Under the pieces are notes generated by a model. The model was not told the origin of the DNA. It saw only the letters and a list, made by a program, of their open reading frames with translations, and ran no database searches. DNA of 35,661 bases, taken from contig CAJXZB010000031.1 in NCBI GenBank assembly GCA_913063405.1, positions 1 through 35,661 on the forward strand, given 5' to 3'. This DNA comes from an uncultured Ulvibacter sp. (GTDB taxonomy: Bacteria; Bacteroidota; Bacteroidia; Flavobacteriales; Flavobacteriaceae). This document shows positions 15,495 through 24,308 of the stretch, piece after piece (position 1 is the stretch's first letter; the number at the start of each line of letters is the position of its first letter). Both the position numbers and the translations under genes were made by a program.

Positions 15495-16883
15495 ATGTTA
15501 AAAGATTTAGCCCTTTTCAATAAAATTGCCAACCTACTCCTGAAAAGCGAGGAAGAACATCCTATTGCGAACCCAATTCCACCAGAAGATTTGTACGACA
15601 AATTGGATATTTCACTTGGTGCCGCTCCAGCTTCCGAAACTTTTTTCGAAAAAACAATTGAAGATCTTATTTTAAGTACACCTCGTACTGCAACCAAATT
15701 ATTTTTTAACCAATTGTTTGGGGGACGTAATTCTAAGGCCACACTTGGAGATCTTCTTGCCGTACTGCTTAATAATAGCATGTATACTTATAAAGTCGCA
15801 GGGCCTCAGGTAGGTATTGAGAAGGAAATACTTCATAAAGTCTGTGATATTATTGGATATCCTAAGGACAGTGATGGCACATTTGCTCCAGGAGGCTCAA
15901 TGAGTAATTTTATGGCAATGCTGATGGCGAGGGATGCCTATAATTCTTCTATAAAAACAGAAGGAGTGACGCAAAAATTGACCCTTTACACCTCCGCTGA
16001 ATCGCATTATTCGATTCCAAAAAATGCAGCATTTATTGGAGTTGGACGCGAACAGGTCCGCCATATTGAGACAAATAAAAATGGGCAAATGATCTCTGAA
16101 AAGCTGGAATCTAAAATAACTGAAGATCTTGCGAATGGTTTCCACCCCTTCTTTGTGAACGCTACTGCTGGAACAACCGTATTGGGTGCATTTGATGACA
16201 TCCCCCTTTTGAGTCTTATTTGTAGGAAATTTAACCTTTGGCTTCATGTTGACGGGGCTTACTGCGGAAGCGTAATTTTCAGCAGCAAATACAAACATCT
16301 TATAACTGGTCTGGAGCAAGCAGATTCTTTCAGTTTTAATGCTCACAAAATGCTGGGTACACCACTTACCTGCTCTATCATTGTTACCAAGCATAAAAAA
16401 CATTTATACGATTCATTTTCAAATGATGCTGCCTATTTGTATCAGACCGATGGGGATGATTACAATCTAGGAAAAACCTCTATCCAATGTGGTCGTAGAA
16501 ACGATGCCTTAAAATTATGGGTCCTCTGGAAATCTGTTGGAACCGAAGGTCTTGAGAAAATAGTGGATCATCAGTTTTATTTGGCCAAAATAGCCCGATC
16601 CTACATCAAGAGCAATCCAGATTATACCCTTTATAGTTTTGATGATTCTATTTCGGTGTGCTTTAATTACAAAAACATTCCCGCTCAAACATTGTGCACA
16701 GCGCTTTATAAAAATGCAGAACTAATGGTTGGTTTCGGGACATTTAATAATGAAGAGTTTGTTCGCTTGGTAACGATAAATACCAAGAATACGGAAAAAG
16801 AAATTTTGGCATTTTTCAAGGCAATAGAAAAATTTGTTGCAAAGGACCCTGCCTTTCAAGGGACTGAAGTTTTTGAACAATAA
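15495..16883 (+). CDS. PLP-dependent group II amino-acid decarboxylase
   Basis: The 462-residue enzyme belongs to the glutamate/aromatic amino acid/cysteine sulfinate decarboxylase group of fold-type I PLP enzymes. Seen in order: FAPGGSMSNFMAMLMARDAY (about 130-149, phosphate binding), SAESHYS with the ring-stacking H171, HVDGAYCGS with D253, and FNAHKMLGTPL with the Schiff-base lysine K285. CGRRNDALKLWVLWKSVGTEG follows near 330. The substrate cannot be fixed from sequence; glutamate, aspartate or cysteine sulfinate are all possible. Length and motifs indicate an active enzyme. Confidence 0.9.
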   Translation: MLKDLALFNKIANLLLKSEEEHPIANPIPPEDLYDKLDISLGAAPASETFFEKTIEDLILSTPRTATKLFFNQLFGGRNSKATLGDLLAVLLNNSMYTYKVAGPQVGIEKEILHKVCDIIGYPKDSDGTFAPGGSMSNFMAMLMARDAYNSSIKTEGVTQKLTLYTSAESHYSIPKNAAFIGVGREQVRHIETNKNGQMISEKLESKITEDLANGFHPFFVNATAGTTVLGAFDDIPLLSLICRKFNLWLHVDGAYCGSVIFSSKYKHLITGLEQADSFSFNAHKMLGTPLTCSIIVTKHKKHLYDSFSNDAAYLYQTDGDDYNLGKTSIQCGRRNDALKLWVLWKSVGTEGLEKIVDHQFYLAKIARSYIKSNPDYTLYSFDDSISVCFNYKNIPAQTLCTALYKNAELMVGFGTFNNEEFVRLVTINTKNTEKEILAFFKAIEKFVAKDPAFQGTEVFEQ

Positions 16884-16910
16884 TATCTAAAAACACCTTA
16901 TATTTAGGGC

Positions 16911-18035
16911 GTGAGTTCGAACAAACCAGTTAAAGACAAAGGTAGAAAGGCTTCCGTATATCGCGGAGCGAAATGCCTTAATTGTAAACACCCACTAGAC
17001 CTTAGCGATGTCTATTGTTCCTATTGTGGACAGTTAAACACCACCAAACAGTTATCGCTTAAGGACTTTTTTGGGGAATTTATTGGAAGCATATTAACTT
17101 ACGACTCTCGACTTCGGTATACCATAAAAGATTTATTATTTAAGCCTGGAACGATCACAAGAAACTATGTGCAGGGTCAGCGCTTAAAATATGCAAACCC
17201 TTTTCGTTTTTTTCTTAGCATCTCTATTATTTATTTCTTGGTTCAAGGATTGATTTCTACCTTTTCTGGAAGTTCATTATTCAACGTTAATGGATCAAAT
17301 AACGAAACGGTTATTGACTCCATTATACAACAAGAAAGAATTGCTACAAACCCGAACGCCAAATTAGATGATGATATCCTACTTGCCGATGATTTAATTG
17401 TCATCAATAACGATACAACCTCACTAAATCAAAAAAAAGGTTATAACTACAAATCCGAAGCAGCGCTAGATACCATTCAATGGACAAACAGCGTTGTCGA
17501 ACGATTTTTTCTGTATCGAGATTTTTATCTTGAGACAGAAATTAAAGATCCTGTTAAAGCAATGGACAGCTTGAAACACAAGAACAACCGCCTTAACAAT
17601 TGGATATATGAAAAAAACGGAGCGATGGATAGAGTTCAAGACGATCCATATGGTTTTTTTGATTATATGCTTGGTAAAATTCCATTTTTCTTATTCTTCC
17701 TCACACCGCTATTTGCGTTTTTCTTTTGGCTTGTTTATTCAAAGAAAAAGTACACCTATATTGAACATATGATATTCATATTTCATATTTTCAGCTTCCT
17801 CTTTTTGGCAATGCTTATATGCCTAATTCCGGATACGATAATTGGCGACCAAGTTCTAGTAGCTGTACTCTTTGGATTAATAGGCCCTTTCTATTTTTAT
17901 AAGGCGTTACGTAATTTTTACAAGCAGAGCCGTTTGATTACAATATTAAAATTAGTATTTTTCAATATTGTTTTTTCAATTGGGGCAACAATAGCCGCTT
18001 TATTGTTTTTTTCGGTAACTGCTGCGATATATTAA
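16911..18035 (+). CDS. DUF3667 zinc-ribbon membrane protein
   Basis: The 374-residue protein starts at GTG 16911; no ATG in this frame would keep the zinc ribbon. It carries a zinc ribbon of two CxxC pairs (C22/C25 and C36/C39) followed by the DUF3667 signature (LSLKDFFGEFIGSILTYDSR, TIKDLLFKPGTITRNYVQGQ and LKYANPFRFFLSISIIYFLV). One membrane helix lies at about 92-115 and four more between about 250 and 374, around a soluble middle. The function is unknown. Only two bases separate it from apaG, so they are cotranscribed. Confidence 0.9.
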   Translation: MSSNKPVKDKGRKASVYRGAKCLNCKHPLDLSDVYCSYCGQLNTTKQLSLKDFFGEFIGSILTYDSRLRYTIKDLLFKPGTITRNYVQGQRLKYANPFRFFLSISIIYFLVQGLISTFSGSSLFNVNGSNNETVIDSIIQQERIATNPNAKLDDDILLADDLIVINNDTTSLNQKKGYNYKSEAALDTIQWTNSVVERFFLYRDFYLETEIKDPVKAMDSLKHKNNRLNNWIYEKNGAMDRVQDDPYGFFDYMLGKIPFFLFFLTPLFAFFFWLVYSKKKYTYIEHMIFIFHIFSFLFLAMLICLIPDTIIGDQVLVAVLFGLIGPFYFYKALRNFYKQSRLITILKLVFFNIVFSIGATIAALLFFSVTAAIY

Positions 18036-18037
18036 TT

Positions 18038-18424
18038 ATGGTTCAACAGGTAACTCAAGGCATTAAGGTTTCAATAGAGACCACTTTCGAAGGCACATTT
18101 TATAAGGACTATAAAATGCAATACGCTTTTGAATATACCGTAACTATAGAAAATGAAGGCAAAGATGTGGTTCAACTTCGATCCAGACATTGGCGCATTA
18201 GTGATGCCTTAAACAATGTTGAAATTGTTGAAGGTGATGGAGTAATTGGTAAAAAACCAGTTATTCAACCTGGGGAAAAACATATCTATAGCAGTGGTTG
18301 TTTATTGTTGTCCCCTTTTGGCTCTATGAAAGGACACTACAATATGATAAACTTTACGAGTACTAAAAAATTCCGGGTAGTAATTCCTTCCTTTAAGCTG
18401 AGTGAACCTTCTGCAATGAATTAA
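18038..18424 (+). CDS. apaG: ApaG-family protein
   Basis: The 128-residue protein is a single ApaG (DUF525) beta-sandwich domain: TQGIKVSIETTFEG at the start, FEYTVTIENEGKDVVQLRSR, then HWRISDA, GVIGKKPVIQPGEKHIYSSG and the C-terminal MKGHYNMI. ApaG proteins are linked with divalent-metal resistance and diadenosine tetraphosphate metabolism in enterobacteria, though the mechanism is unclear. It starts two bases after the DUF3667 gene. Its last 32 bases overlap, tail to tail, the gene on the other strand. Confidence 0.92.
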   Translation: MVQQVTQGIKVSIETTFEGTFYKDYKMQYAFEYTVTIENEGKDVVQLRSRHWRISDALNNVEIVEGDGVIGKKPVIQPGEKHIYSSGCLLLSPFGSMKGHYNMINFTSTKKFRVVIPSFKLSEPSAMN

Positions 18425-19406
18425 ACTCTTTATAGGTCGCCACTTTCATGAACTTCAACTTTCTGTCCTTCTGAAGAATATGGCAATATGCACAATGTGA
18501 ATCATATGTAAACCTGAACGGTTCTGAAGGGTCAAACTTTTCCAAAACTTTGTAAACCCCATCAAAATTCACCTCGTGCAGATCATTGTACCTTTTTATT
18601 CTAAAAAGCCCTTCAGGAAGCGTTTCAGAAACAAGTTCGAACCATGCATTGCTTCCGGTCCCGCTTAATTTTTGAGCATTTTTAGGAAGTACTGGAAGTA
18701 ACATTTCTCTAGAAGCAGGTCTATTTTTGTGAAAATAGTTTCTAAGATTCTCTTTAAATGCCGAGCTATTAAACTGACGTATCACTCCATTTTGAACTTC
18801 AAAAACAGCAGTCGAGGTAGCAGCCTTTTCCACATTACCAACGGTACTAGGTGTAAATAACTTATTAAACTTTAACGCTTTTCGTATTTCTTTCTTTGTG
18901 GTTGAGGCCAAAATAGTATCCGTGACAAAACGTGAGCAATTGCTTTCCGCTTTGCTGAACGCCCCATAGCGTACACTTCCTCTATGCTGAAGTTCTAAGA
19001 TGTGCTTCTCGGCTTGCTCAAAATTAATAGTCTCGCATACCGAAGCCAATAGCCGTCCTTCTCCATGTGTGTTATTAGGATTAGCGTCTAGCCAAAGTAG
19101 AAATTCTTCCGTATTTACAAGAACATCATCGACCCCAAACTTAGCCCTAAAAGGTATTTTCAATTCTGCATCCGTATTTGCCCCACGAACCCTTCCATAC
19201 CCAATAGGGGTAACATAACGTCCAAAATCGAAATAACGTGCTTCTTTGGTTTCATTTTCTATTAAAACCATAGCAGCATGTCCCGCCTTAATATATTCTC
19301 GAGTGCCTAGACCAACAAACGGCAAGAATTTGCATTGCCATTCGTCACTCACAGACACAAAAGTATCTGGATAAGCCAACACAATTATTTTACCCGTGAA
19401 TTTCAA
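18393..19406 (-). CDS. conserved flavobacterial protein (DUF6695-like)
   Basis: The 337-residue protein has no signal or membrane segment. The N-terminal part (KIIVLAYPDTFVSVSDEWQC, then GHAAMVLIENETKEARYFDF and RYVTPIGYGRVRGA) and a central YGAFSKAESNCSRFV with a Ser-Asn-Cys motif resemble a papain-like or NlpC/P60-type layout. I believe the family is annotated DUF6695, but the name is from memory. A CAYC pair sits near residue 305. The start codon overlaps the stop of the NRDE gene by four bases, so the two are translationally coupled. The 3' end overlaps apaG by 32 bases in the convergent direction. Confidence 0.75.
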   Translation of the reverse strand: MKFTGKIIVLAYPDTFVSVSDEWQCKFLPFVGLGTREYIKAGHAAMVLIENETKEARYFDFGRYVTPIGYGRVRGANTDAELKIPFRAKFGVDDVLVNTEEFLLWLDANPNNTHGEGRLLASVCETINFEQAEKHILELQHRGSVRYGAFSKAESNCSRFVTDTILASTTKKEIRKALKFNKLFTPSTVGNVEKAATSTAVFEVQNGVIRQFNSSAFKENLRNYFHKNRPASREMLLPVLPKNAQKLSGTGSNAWFELVSETLPEGLFRIKRYNDLHEVNFDGVYKVLEKFDPSEPFRFTYDSHCAYCHILQKDRKLKFMKVATYKEFNSLQKVHSA

Positions 19407-20104
19407 AAATTTAATTTGGTTATTTCTTGAGTTTGTAAATCTTCATAACGCATACAGCCAATGTCTAGTTTAGTATACTGGGTGATACTTTTAGTTTTAA
19501 CAAAACCTCGATCCATAATAACATCAGACGACAAATCTCCCTCTCCAGCCGTTCTATGGAATTTAAGCACATCTGTTTCGGTAGGTCTCAAATTATTAAA
19601 AATAAATTCCGAAAACCATGATTTTCGTTTCTTTTTTATTTCCTCGGAATATAATAAAGAAGAAGACCATATACATGGTACCCAAGATTTTTCAGAAAAA
19701 TGTACCGTCACACCATCCCATACTATTTCATACAAGGAAGAACCTTCGACCCAATCCACCATCACGATAGTAAACGGTTCTACTCCTTTAAAATCATAGT
19801 TGGCAATTTTATCGACAGCATTTTCCCGAGCCAATAAATCTGTAACAATAACACCTCTGCTCTTGCGGTAAGACTTTTCTCTTTTATGGGCCGTAAACCC
19901 TCCATTTAAGAGGCAGATCAGGCGATTCCGATTGCTAACCCCAAACCAAGTACCTCCTGCCAACTCATCCTTTGGAAAAAGCATTGAGACCTCATCAATA
20001 GAATATACTTCTGGAGGAATCGTATTTCTATTTGGAGCCTCATCTCGATTTGAAGTCAAAATAAAACCAGTTGTAGACTCTGGAATAAAAGTTACGGTGC
20101 ACAT
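19403..20104 (-). CDS. NRDE (TANGO2) family protein
   Basis: Starting at ATG 20104 gives the family's N-terminus MCTVTFIP with cysteine at position 2, the candidate nucleophile of an Ntn-type fold. An upstream in-frame ATG at 20128 would hide that cysteine and is rejected. Next come TSNRDEAPNRNTIPP (the NRDE motif), AGGTWFGVSNRNRLICLLNG (about 51-70) and KSRGVIVTDLL. The 233-residue length is normal. Human TANGO2 is tied to lipid or haem handling; the bacterial role is unclear. Its stop overlaps the start of the next gene by four bases. Confidence 0.9.
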   Translation of the reverse strand: MCTVTFIPESTTGFILTSNRDEAPNRNTIPPEVYSIDEVSMLFPKDELAGGTWFGVSNRNRLICLLNGGFTAHKREKSYRKSRGVIVTDLLARENAVDKIANYDFKGVEPFTIVMVDWVEGSSLYEIVWDGVTVHFSEKSWVPCIWSSSLLYSEEIKKKRKSWFSEFIFNNLRPTETDVLKFHRTAGEGDLSSDVIMDRGFVKTKSITQYTKLDIGCMRYEDLQTQEITKLNF

Positions 20105-20203
20105 GCTTCTATTGTCTTTTATTAACACCGAAACTTACAAAAAACCAACTTAATAACCCATAAGTATTCGTTAATAGCCATCAAAATTCCTTTTTGAAAT
20201 TTG

Positions 20204-20211
20204 TACATTTG
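20204..20211 (+). promoter_or_regulatory. -7 element of the pruA promoter
   Basis: A perfect TAnnTTTG element (TACATTTG) lies 70 bases upstream of the pruA start. No clear -33 TTG is seen at the usual distance. Its position rules out translation starting upstream of it. Confidence 0.5.
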
Positions 20212-20281
20212 CAGCGCAATCATCGAAGCTAAGGCCGAGGTGGTTCTCATTAGTAAACATCATCTTAAAATTAGCACACCT

Positions 20282-21907
20282 ATGGGAAAAGGATTTTTTG
20301 AAGTACCAATTGCCGTTAATGAACCTGTAAAAGACTACGCTCCTGGATCTCCAGAAAGAGCAGCAGTTTCTGCCGCCTATAAAAAAATGTACAACAGCAA
20401 AGTTGAAGTGCCTTTGTATATTAATGGAAAAAATGTAAAAACTGGAGCTACGGCAACTATGTCGCCTCCTCACGATCATAAACATAGTCTTGGGGTCTAT
20501 CATAATGCAAAGAAAAAAAACATAACAGACGCAATCTCTTCTGCTTTAAAAGCTCGTGAAAAATGGGCTGCAACTCCCTGGGAACAAAGAGCTGCGATTT
20601 TTTTGCGAGCCGCGGAGCTAATCGCTGGGCCCTATCGGGCAAAGATTAATGCAGCAACCATGCTCGCGCAATCAAAAAACATTTACCAAGCCGAAATTGA
20701 CGCTTCTTGTGAGTTAATCGACTTTCTTAGATTTAATGTCCAGTATATGACCGAAATCTATGCTGAACAACCTGAATCAACATCATCTGTCTGGAATCGA
20801 TTGGAGTATCGCCCATTGGAAGGTTTTGTGTATGCAATAACGCCATTCAATTTTACGGCAATTGCTGCCAATCTTCCTGCAAGTGCTGCTTTAATGGGGA
20901 ATGTTGTGATTTGGAAACCAAGCGATAGCCAGATATATTCTGCCAAGGTAATTTTGGATATTTTTAAAGAAGCTGGAGTTCCAGCTGGAGTAATCAATAT
21001 GGTAATGGGTGATCCAGTAATGATTACCGATACAGTTTTGACTAGTCCAGATTTTAGTGGAGTTCATTTTACAGGTTCTACCCACGTATTCAAGGACATC
21101 TGGCAAAAAATTGGAACAAATATTCACAATTACAAGACCTACCCGCGTATTGTTGGTGAAACGGGAGGAAAAGACTTTATTGTTGCACACAAATCTTCAG
21201 ACCCAAAACAAGTAGCAACCGCTATCATTAGGGGTTCTTTCGAATTTCAAGGGCAGAAGTGTAGCGCGGCAAGTAGATGTTACGTTTCCAAGAGCATCTG
21301 GAAAGCGGTGGAAAAGCAACTTCTCAAAGATCTAAGTTCAATGACCATGGGATCTCCTGAGGATATGAGTAATTTTATTACTGCTGTAATCCATGAAGGA
21401 TCTTTTGACAAATTGGCCAAGTACATTAATAATGCTAAGAAAGATAAAAAAGCAAAAATCATAGCTGGAGGTAAATGTGATAAAAAAGAAGGTTACTTTA
21501 TCGAACCAACTGTAATTGTTACAGAAGACCCTAAATACACCACCATGTGTACAGAGCTATTTGGGCCTGTGGTTACCATTTATGTTTTTGAAGACAAGAA
21601 CTGGGAGAAAACGCTACAACTAGTTGACGAAACTAGTGAATATGCACTCACAGGAGCTGTCTTTAGTGAAGATCGTTATGCACTAGAGGTTGCTATAAAA
21701 GCTTTGGAAAATGCGGCAGGAAACTTCTACGTAAACGATAAGCCTACTGGAGCTGTTGTAGGGCAACAACCTTTTGGTGGAGCACGTGCTAGTGGGACAA
21801 ATGACAAGGCTGGAAGTAAACTTAACTTGTACCGCTGGATTTCTCCACGTATGATTAAGGAAACTTTTGTTAGCCCAACAGATTATAGATATCCTTTCTT
21901 AGGGTAG
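20282..21907 (+). CDS. pruA: 1-pyrroline-5-carboxylate dehydrogenase
   Basis: This enzyme oxidises glutamate-5-semialdehyde (from P5C) to glutamate with NAD+, the last step of proline degradation. The 541-residue length and start MGKGFFEVPIAVNEP match stand-alone P5C dehydrogenases. Aldehyde dehydrogenase motifs are present: VVIWKPSDSQ for cofactor binding, FTGSTHVF, E293 in VGETGGKDF and the nucleophile C327 in FEFQGQKCSAASR. The C-terminal KPTGAVVGQQPFGGARASGT is diagnostic of the P5CDH branch. A longer reading frame extends upstream but would start in the -7 element, so ATG 20282 is chosen. It stands alone with its own promoter and terminator; no proline dehydrogenase is adjacent. Confidence 0.95.
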   Translation: MGKGFFEVPIAVNEPVKDYAPGSPERAAVSAAYKKMYNSKVEVPLYINGKNVKTGATATMSPPHDHKHSLGVYHNAKKKNITDAISSALKAREKWAATPWEQRAAIFLRAAELIAGPYRAKINAATMLAQSKNIYQAEIDASCELIDFLRFNVQYMTEIYAEQPESTSSVWNRLEYRPLEGFVYAITPFNFTAIAANLPASAALMGNVVIWKPSDSQIYSAKVILDIFKEAGVPAGVINMVMGDPVMITDTVLTSPDFSGVHFTGSTHVFKDIWQKIGTNIHNYKTYPRIVGETGGKDFIVAHKSSDPKQVATAIIRGSFEFQGQKCSAASRCYVSKSIWKAVEKQLLKDLSSMTMGSPEDMSNFITAVIHEGSFDKLAKYINNAKKDKKAKIIAGGKCDKKEGYFIEPTVIVTEDPKYTTMCTELFGPVVTIYVFEDKNWEKTLQLVDETSEYALTGAVFSEDRYALEVAIKALENAAGNFYVNDKPTGAVVGQQPFGGARASGTNDKAGSKLNLYRWISPRMIKETFVSPTDYRYPFLG

Positions 21908-21924
21908 TTAGAATCCTTTTAATA

Positions 21925-21959
21925 AAAAAAAGAGGTCACTAAAAACGACCTCTTTTTTT
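21925..21959 (+). terminator. strong terminator after pruA
   Basis: Perfect 13-base arms (21925-21937 and 21947-21959) made of an A-run plus a GC-richer core close a 9-base loop, with T7 at the end. The symmetrical A and T runs make it able to stop transcription from both sides, which also suits the minus-strand remnant that follows. Confidence 0.85.
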
Positions 21960-21977
21960 ATCTTTCTAATTTAATTT

Positions 21978-22300
21978 CTATTGAAATCCTTTCAACTGAT
22001 TTATAGCTGCATATTGCGTATTGATTGCAACATTGTTTTCATTAACAACAGCAACAACTAATTTCAATTTATTAGAATTATAACCCCCAGGAATGGTATA
22101 GGTATGGCTATTTCGGTAAATCGTAAAGGCATTTGTGGATGGGATGGGATCTCAAGTGCTTCTATCAAAGTAGCTCTTAAAACGTCGTTATGTTCAAAAT
22201 CAATGATAGGATTCCCTAACCCATAGTATGGACTTGTTGGCCATGCATCTCCATAAAATATTCTCTATTAGAATATCCGGTTGGGATAAAAGTAACTTCA
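21978..22300 (-). pseudogene. C-terminal remnant of an Omp28-like gene
   Basis: The minus-strand frame from 22264 reads FYGDAWPTSPYYGLGNPIID then FEHNDVLRATLIEALEIPS. It matches the C-terminal part of the neighbouring Omp28-like protein (YYNDDPTSPYYNLGNPIPDF then VHNEVLR). The frame then breaks at two tandem copies of GGATG (22137-22146). Removing one 5-base copy restores the rest, TNAFTIYRNSHTYTIPGGYN to the end at 21978. In-frame stops lie upstream of 22264, and the 5' part is replaced by the terminator of the intact gene. This is the leftover of a tandem duplicate whose front was deleted. Confidence 0.75.
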
Positions 22301-22309
22301 ATAAACAAA

Positions 22310-22338
22310 AAACCCTTCTGAGGTATCCAGAAGGGTTT
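22310..22338 (-). terminator. terminator of the Omp28-like lipoprotein gene
   Basis: An 11-bp perfect stem (22310-22320 with 22328-22338) and a 7-base loop are followed on the minus strand by a T-rich run. It begins 23 bases after the stop codon at 22361. Confidence 0.85.
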
Positions 22339-22360
22339 GTAATTATTAAACCATAAATTA

Positions 22361-23647
22361 TTACTCGTAATCTTTATCCTCTCCAACGTGAGAGAACTGG
22401 GCATTCTTAGCACTGTTATCAGCACTGACTACCATCGCGACAATGCTAAGGTTTTCTCTTATATAATCTGATGGAATCGAAATAGTAAAAGATCTATTGT
22501 ATTCATTAAGCGCAGCAGTTTCCGACATATTATCTCCTAATACTGAAGTAAGTGATTGTCTTAACACCTCGTTATGCACAAAATCAGGTATAGGGTTTCC
22601 AAGATTGTAATAAGGACTTGTTGGATCATCATTGTAATAATTTATTTGATCGTTAATAATACCATCCTCTAACAAGTAGACCACCAGTTTATCACTAGCT
22701 TGTATACCAACTTCCGAAATAGCCTTTACACTTACTGCAAGATCAGATCCATTTAATTGAGAAGCGATAGCGATAGCTAGATCAGTATCTTCTCCAGCCA
22801 TACTTATAATACCTGAAGTAGGGTATGGATCGCTCCATTCTGTTGTTCTATTAATCCTTGCCGCTGGAAGTCCATCAACTTCAAATGCATCTTTAAGTGT
22901 TTGAATTTCGTCAAAATGCATTGGATCCGGAAAACTGAAAGATGTTTCATGCACCGCAACAATAGCAATATCATCGGTTACGGCATGTGCGCTTTCAGCT
23001 GCTGCTGCAACCGCAGGGCAATAACCACACCAGGCTCCCGTATAATCTTCTAGCACCACTTTTCTCTTTGGAATATAAACCACAAATGATAGCGGATCTG
23101 TTTGAGTTGGTGTCCCGACTTGGTCATATTCGGCATAAACTTCACTCATTCCTGTTGAACCGGAGGAATATGTATTTCCAGAAATGGCACTACCATCAAC
23201 ATAAAACGTAGCATCCGAAGAAACGTCATTCCCTTGTGGATCTACTAAAGAAAATGTTAACTCCTGACTTCGCAACACCTTTGAAGCACTAATTAACAAG
23301 GTATTGCTTGTAGCATTAATTACATCAAAATTTACAACATTGCTGTTTATTCCACCATATGACGCATAAACATCAATAGAGCCTTCTTCGCTAAAAGTGA
23401 ATGAAGAACCAGTAATGGCTGTTTGATTCACATAAAATGTAGCCTGATCTGTATAAATATTCCCATCATCACCTGTTAAAATAAAATTAATCACTTCATC
23501 AACCACTAAAAGTTGATCTGGCGAATCTGTAGTAAGAACTAAGCTATCAATATTTATGATTGGCGTGTTCTCTTCTGTCTTACTACAAGATAGAATTAGT
23601 ACAAAAGATAAAGCTAAAAGTATTCTTGGTATATTTTTTGTTTTCAT
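22361..23647 (-). CDS. Omp28-like lipoprotein with thioredoxin-type CxxC
   Basis: The 428-residue protein has a lipoprotein signal (LALSFVLILSC, C21) and two Ig-like beta repeats at about 33-110 and 113-190. An Omp28-type domain starts at VVLEDYTGAWCGYCPAVAAA, with a CGYC pair (C207, C210) in a thioredoxin-like context. Further family blocks are AVHETSFSFPDPMHF, DGLPAARINRTTEWSDPY and TSPYYNLGNPIPDFVHN near the end. Such proteins are surface or outer-membrane associated; redox, adhesion and peptide-binding roles have been suggested for relatives. It is divergent from the TlpA gene and has a decayed copy downstream. Confidence 0.85.
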   Translation of the reverse strand: MKTKNIPRILLALSFVLILSCSKTEENTPIINIDSLVLTTDSPDQLLVVDEVINFILTGDDGNIYTDQATFYVNQTAITGSSFTFSEEGSIDVYASYGGINSNVVNFDVINATSNTLLISASKVLRSQELTFSLVDPQGNDVSSDATFYVDGSAISGNTYSSGSTGMSEVYAEYDQVGTPTQTDPLSFVVYIPKRKVVLEDYTGAWCGYCPAVAAAAESAHAVTDDIAIVAVHETSFSFPDPMHFDEIQTLKDAFEVDGLPAARINRTTEWSDPYPTSGIISMAGEDTDLAIAIASQLNGSDLAVSVKAISEVGIQASDKLVVYLLEDGIINDQINYYNDDPTSPYYNLGNPIPDFVHNEVLRQSLTSVLGDNMSETAALNEYNRSFTISIPSDYIRENLSIVAMVVSADNSAKNAQFSHVGEDKDYE

Positions 23648-23794
23648 AACATGATGATTTTATTTACAAGATACAATAATACTAGTTTTCTACCATAGTT
23701 TTTCTATAGGATAAAAGAAAATGAAATCTCGTATTTTAAATTTATTATATAAATTATATTACCTAATATTGCTTATTAATTTAAACTTTTTGAA

Positions 23795-24277
23795 ATGAAA
23801 AAAATTGTATTCCTACTATCTTTATTACTGACCTTCAATGCGTTTTCCCAAGATGAGCTCCCCAATGTTGATTTAACTACAACCGATGGTGGAACTATAA
23901 ATATTCAAAAAGCGGCAAACAGCGAGAATGTTGTTATCATATCGCTTTGGGCAACTTGGTGTGTTCCTTGCCTAAAAGAACTTGATGCTATAAGCGAAGT
24001 TTGGGATGAATGGCAGGAAGAAACAAATGTTGAGCTACTAGCTGTTTCTGTAGATGATAGCCGTACCGTTAAAAGAGTTAAGCCTCTTATTAATGGAAAA
24101 GGATGGGACTACACAATTCTTCTGGACTCGAACAACGACCTTAAACGTGCTCTTGGCGCTTCAACAGTTCCATTGACACTGCTCGTTAAAGACGATAAGA
24201 TTGTTTACAGACATTCTGGATATAGTCCTGGTGCAGAAATGGACCTATATGAGAAAATCAAGGAATACTCTAACTAA
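23795..24277 (+). CDS. TlpA-family thioredoxin-like protein
   Basis: The 160 residues have a signal peptide (cleavage near AFS-QD, about residue 18) and a TlpA/ResA-type thioredoxin domain. The active site is WATWCVPC with C56 and C59, followed by a VSVDD segment and the cis-proline loop GASTVPLTLL at about 127-136. It should work in the periplasm as a thiol-disulfide reductant. It lies 31 bases before the DUF6029 gene and probably shares its transcript. The neighbouring CxxC proteins of the Omp28-like type are possible redox partners, which is inference. Confidence 0.93.
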   Translation: MKKIVFLLSLLLTFNAFSQDELPNVDLTTTDGGTINIQKAANSENVVIISLWATWCVPCLKELDAISEVWDEWQEETNVELLAVSVDDSRTVKRVKPLINGKGWDYTILLDSNNDLKRALGASTVPLTLLVKDDKIVYRHSGYSPGAEMDLYEKIKEYSN

Positions 24278-24308
24278 GTTATTCTTTTAACCAACCAACC
24301 CTTTTTTA

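Noticed and set aside
15897..16403. A 168-codon open frame on the minus strand
   Set aside because: It lies entirely antisense to the PLP decarboxylase, which has all family motifs, and its composition (many Cys, His, Arg) is that of a shadow frame.
20105..20128. Longer start for the NRDE gene
   Set aside because: It would add eight residues before the conserved MCTV terminus and mask the cysteine at position 2.
20201..20281. Upstream extension of the pruA frame as the true N-terminus
   Set aside because: The extension begins inside a perfect TAnnTTTG promoter element, and the family start is at MGKGFFEVP.
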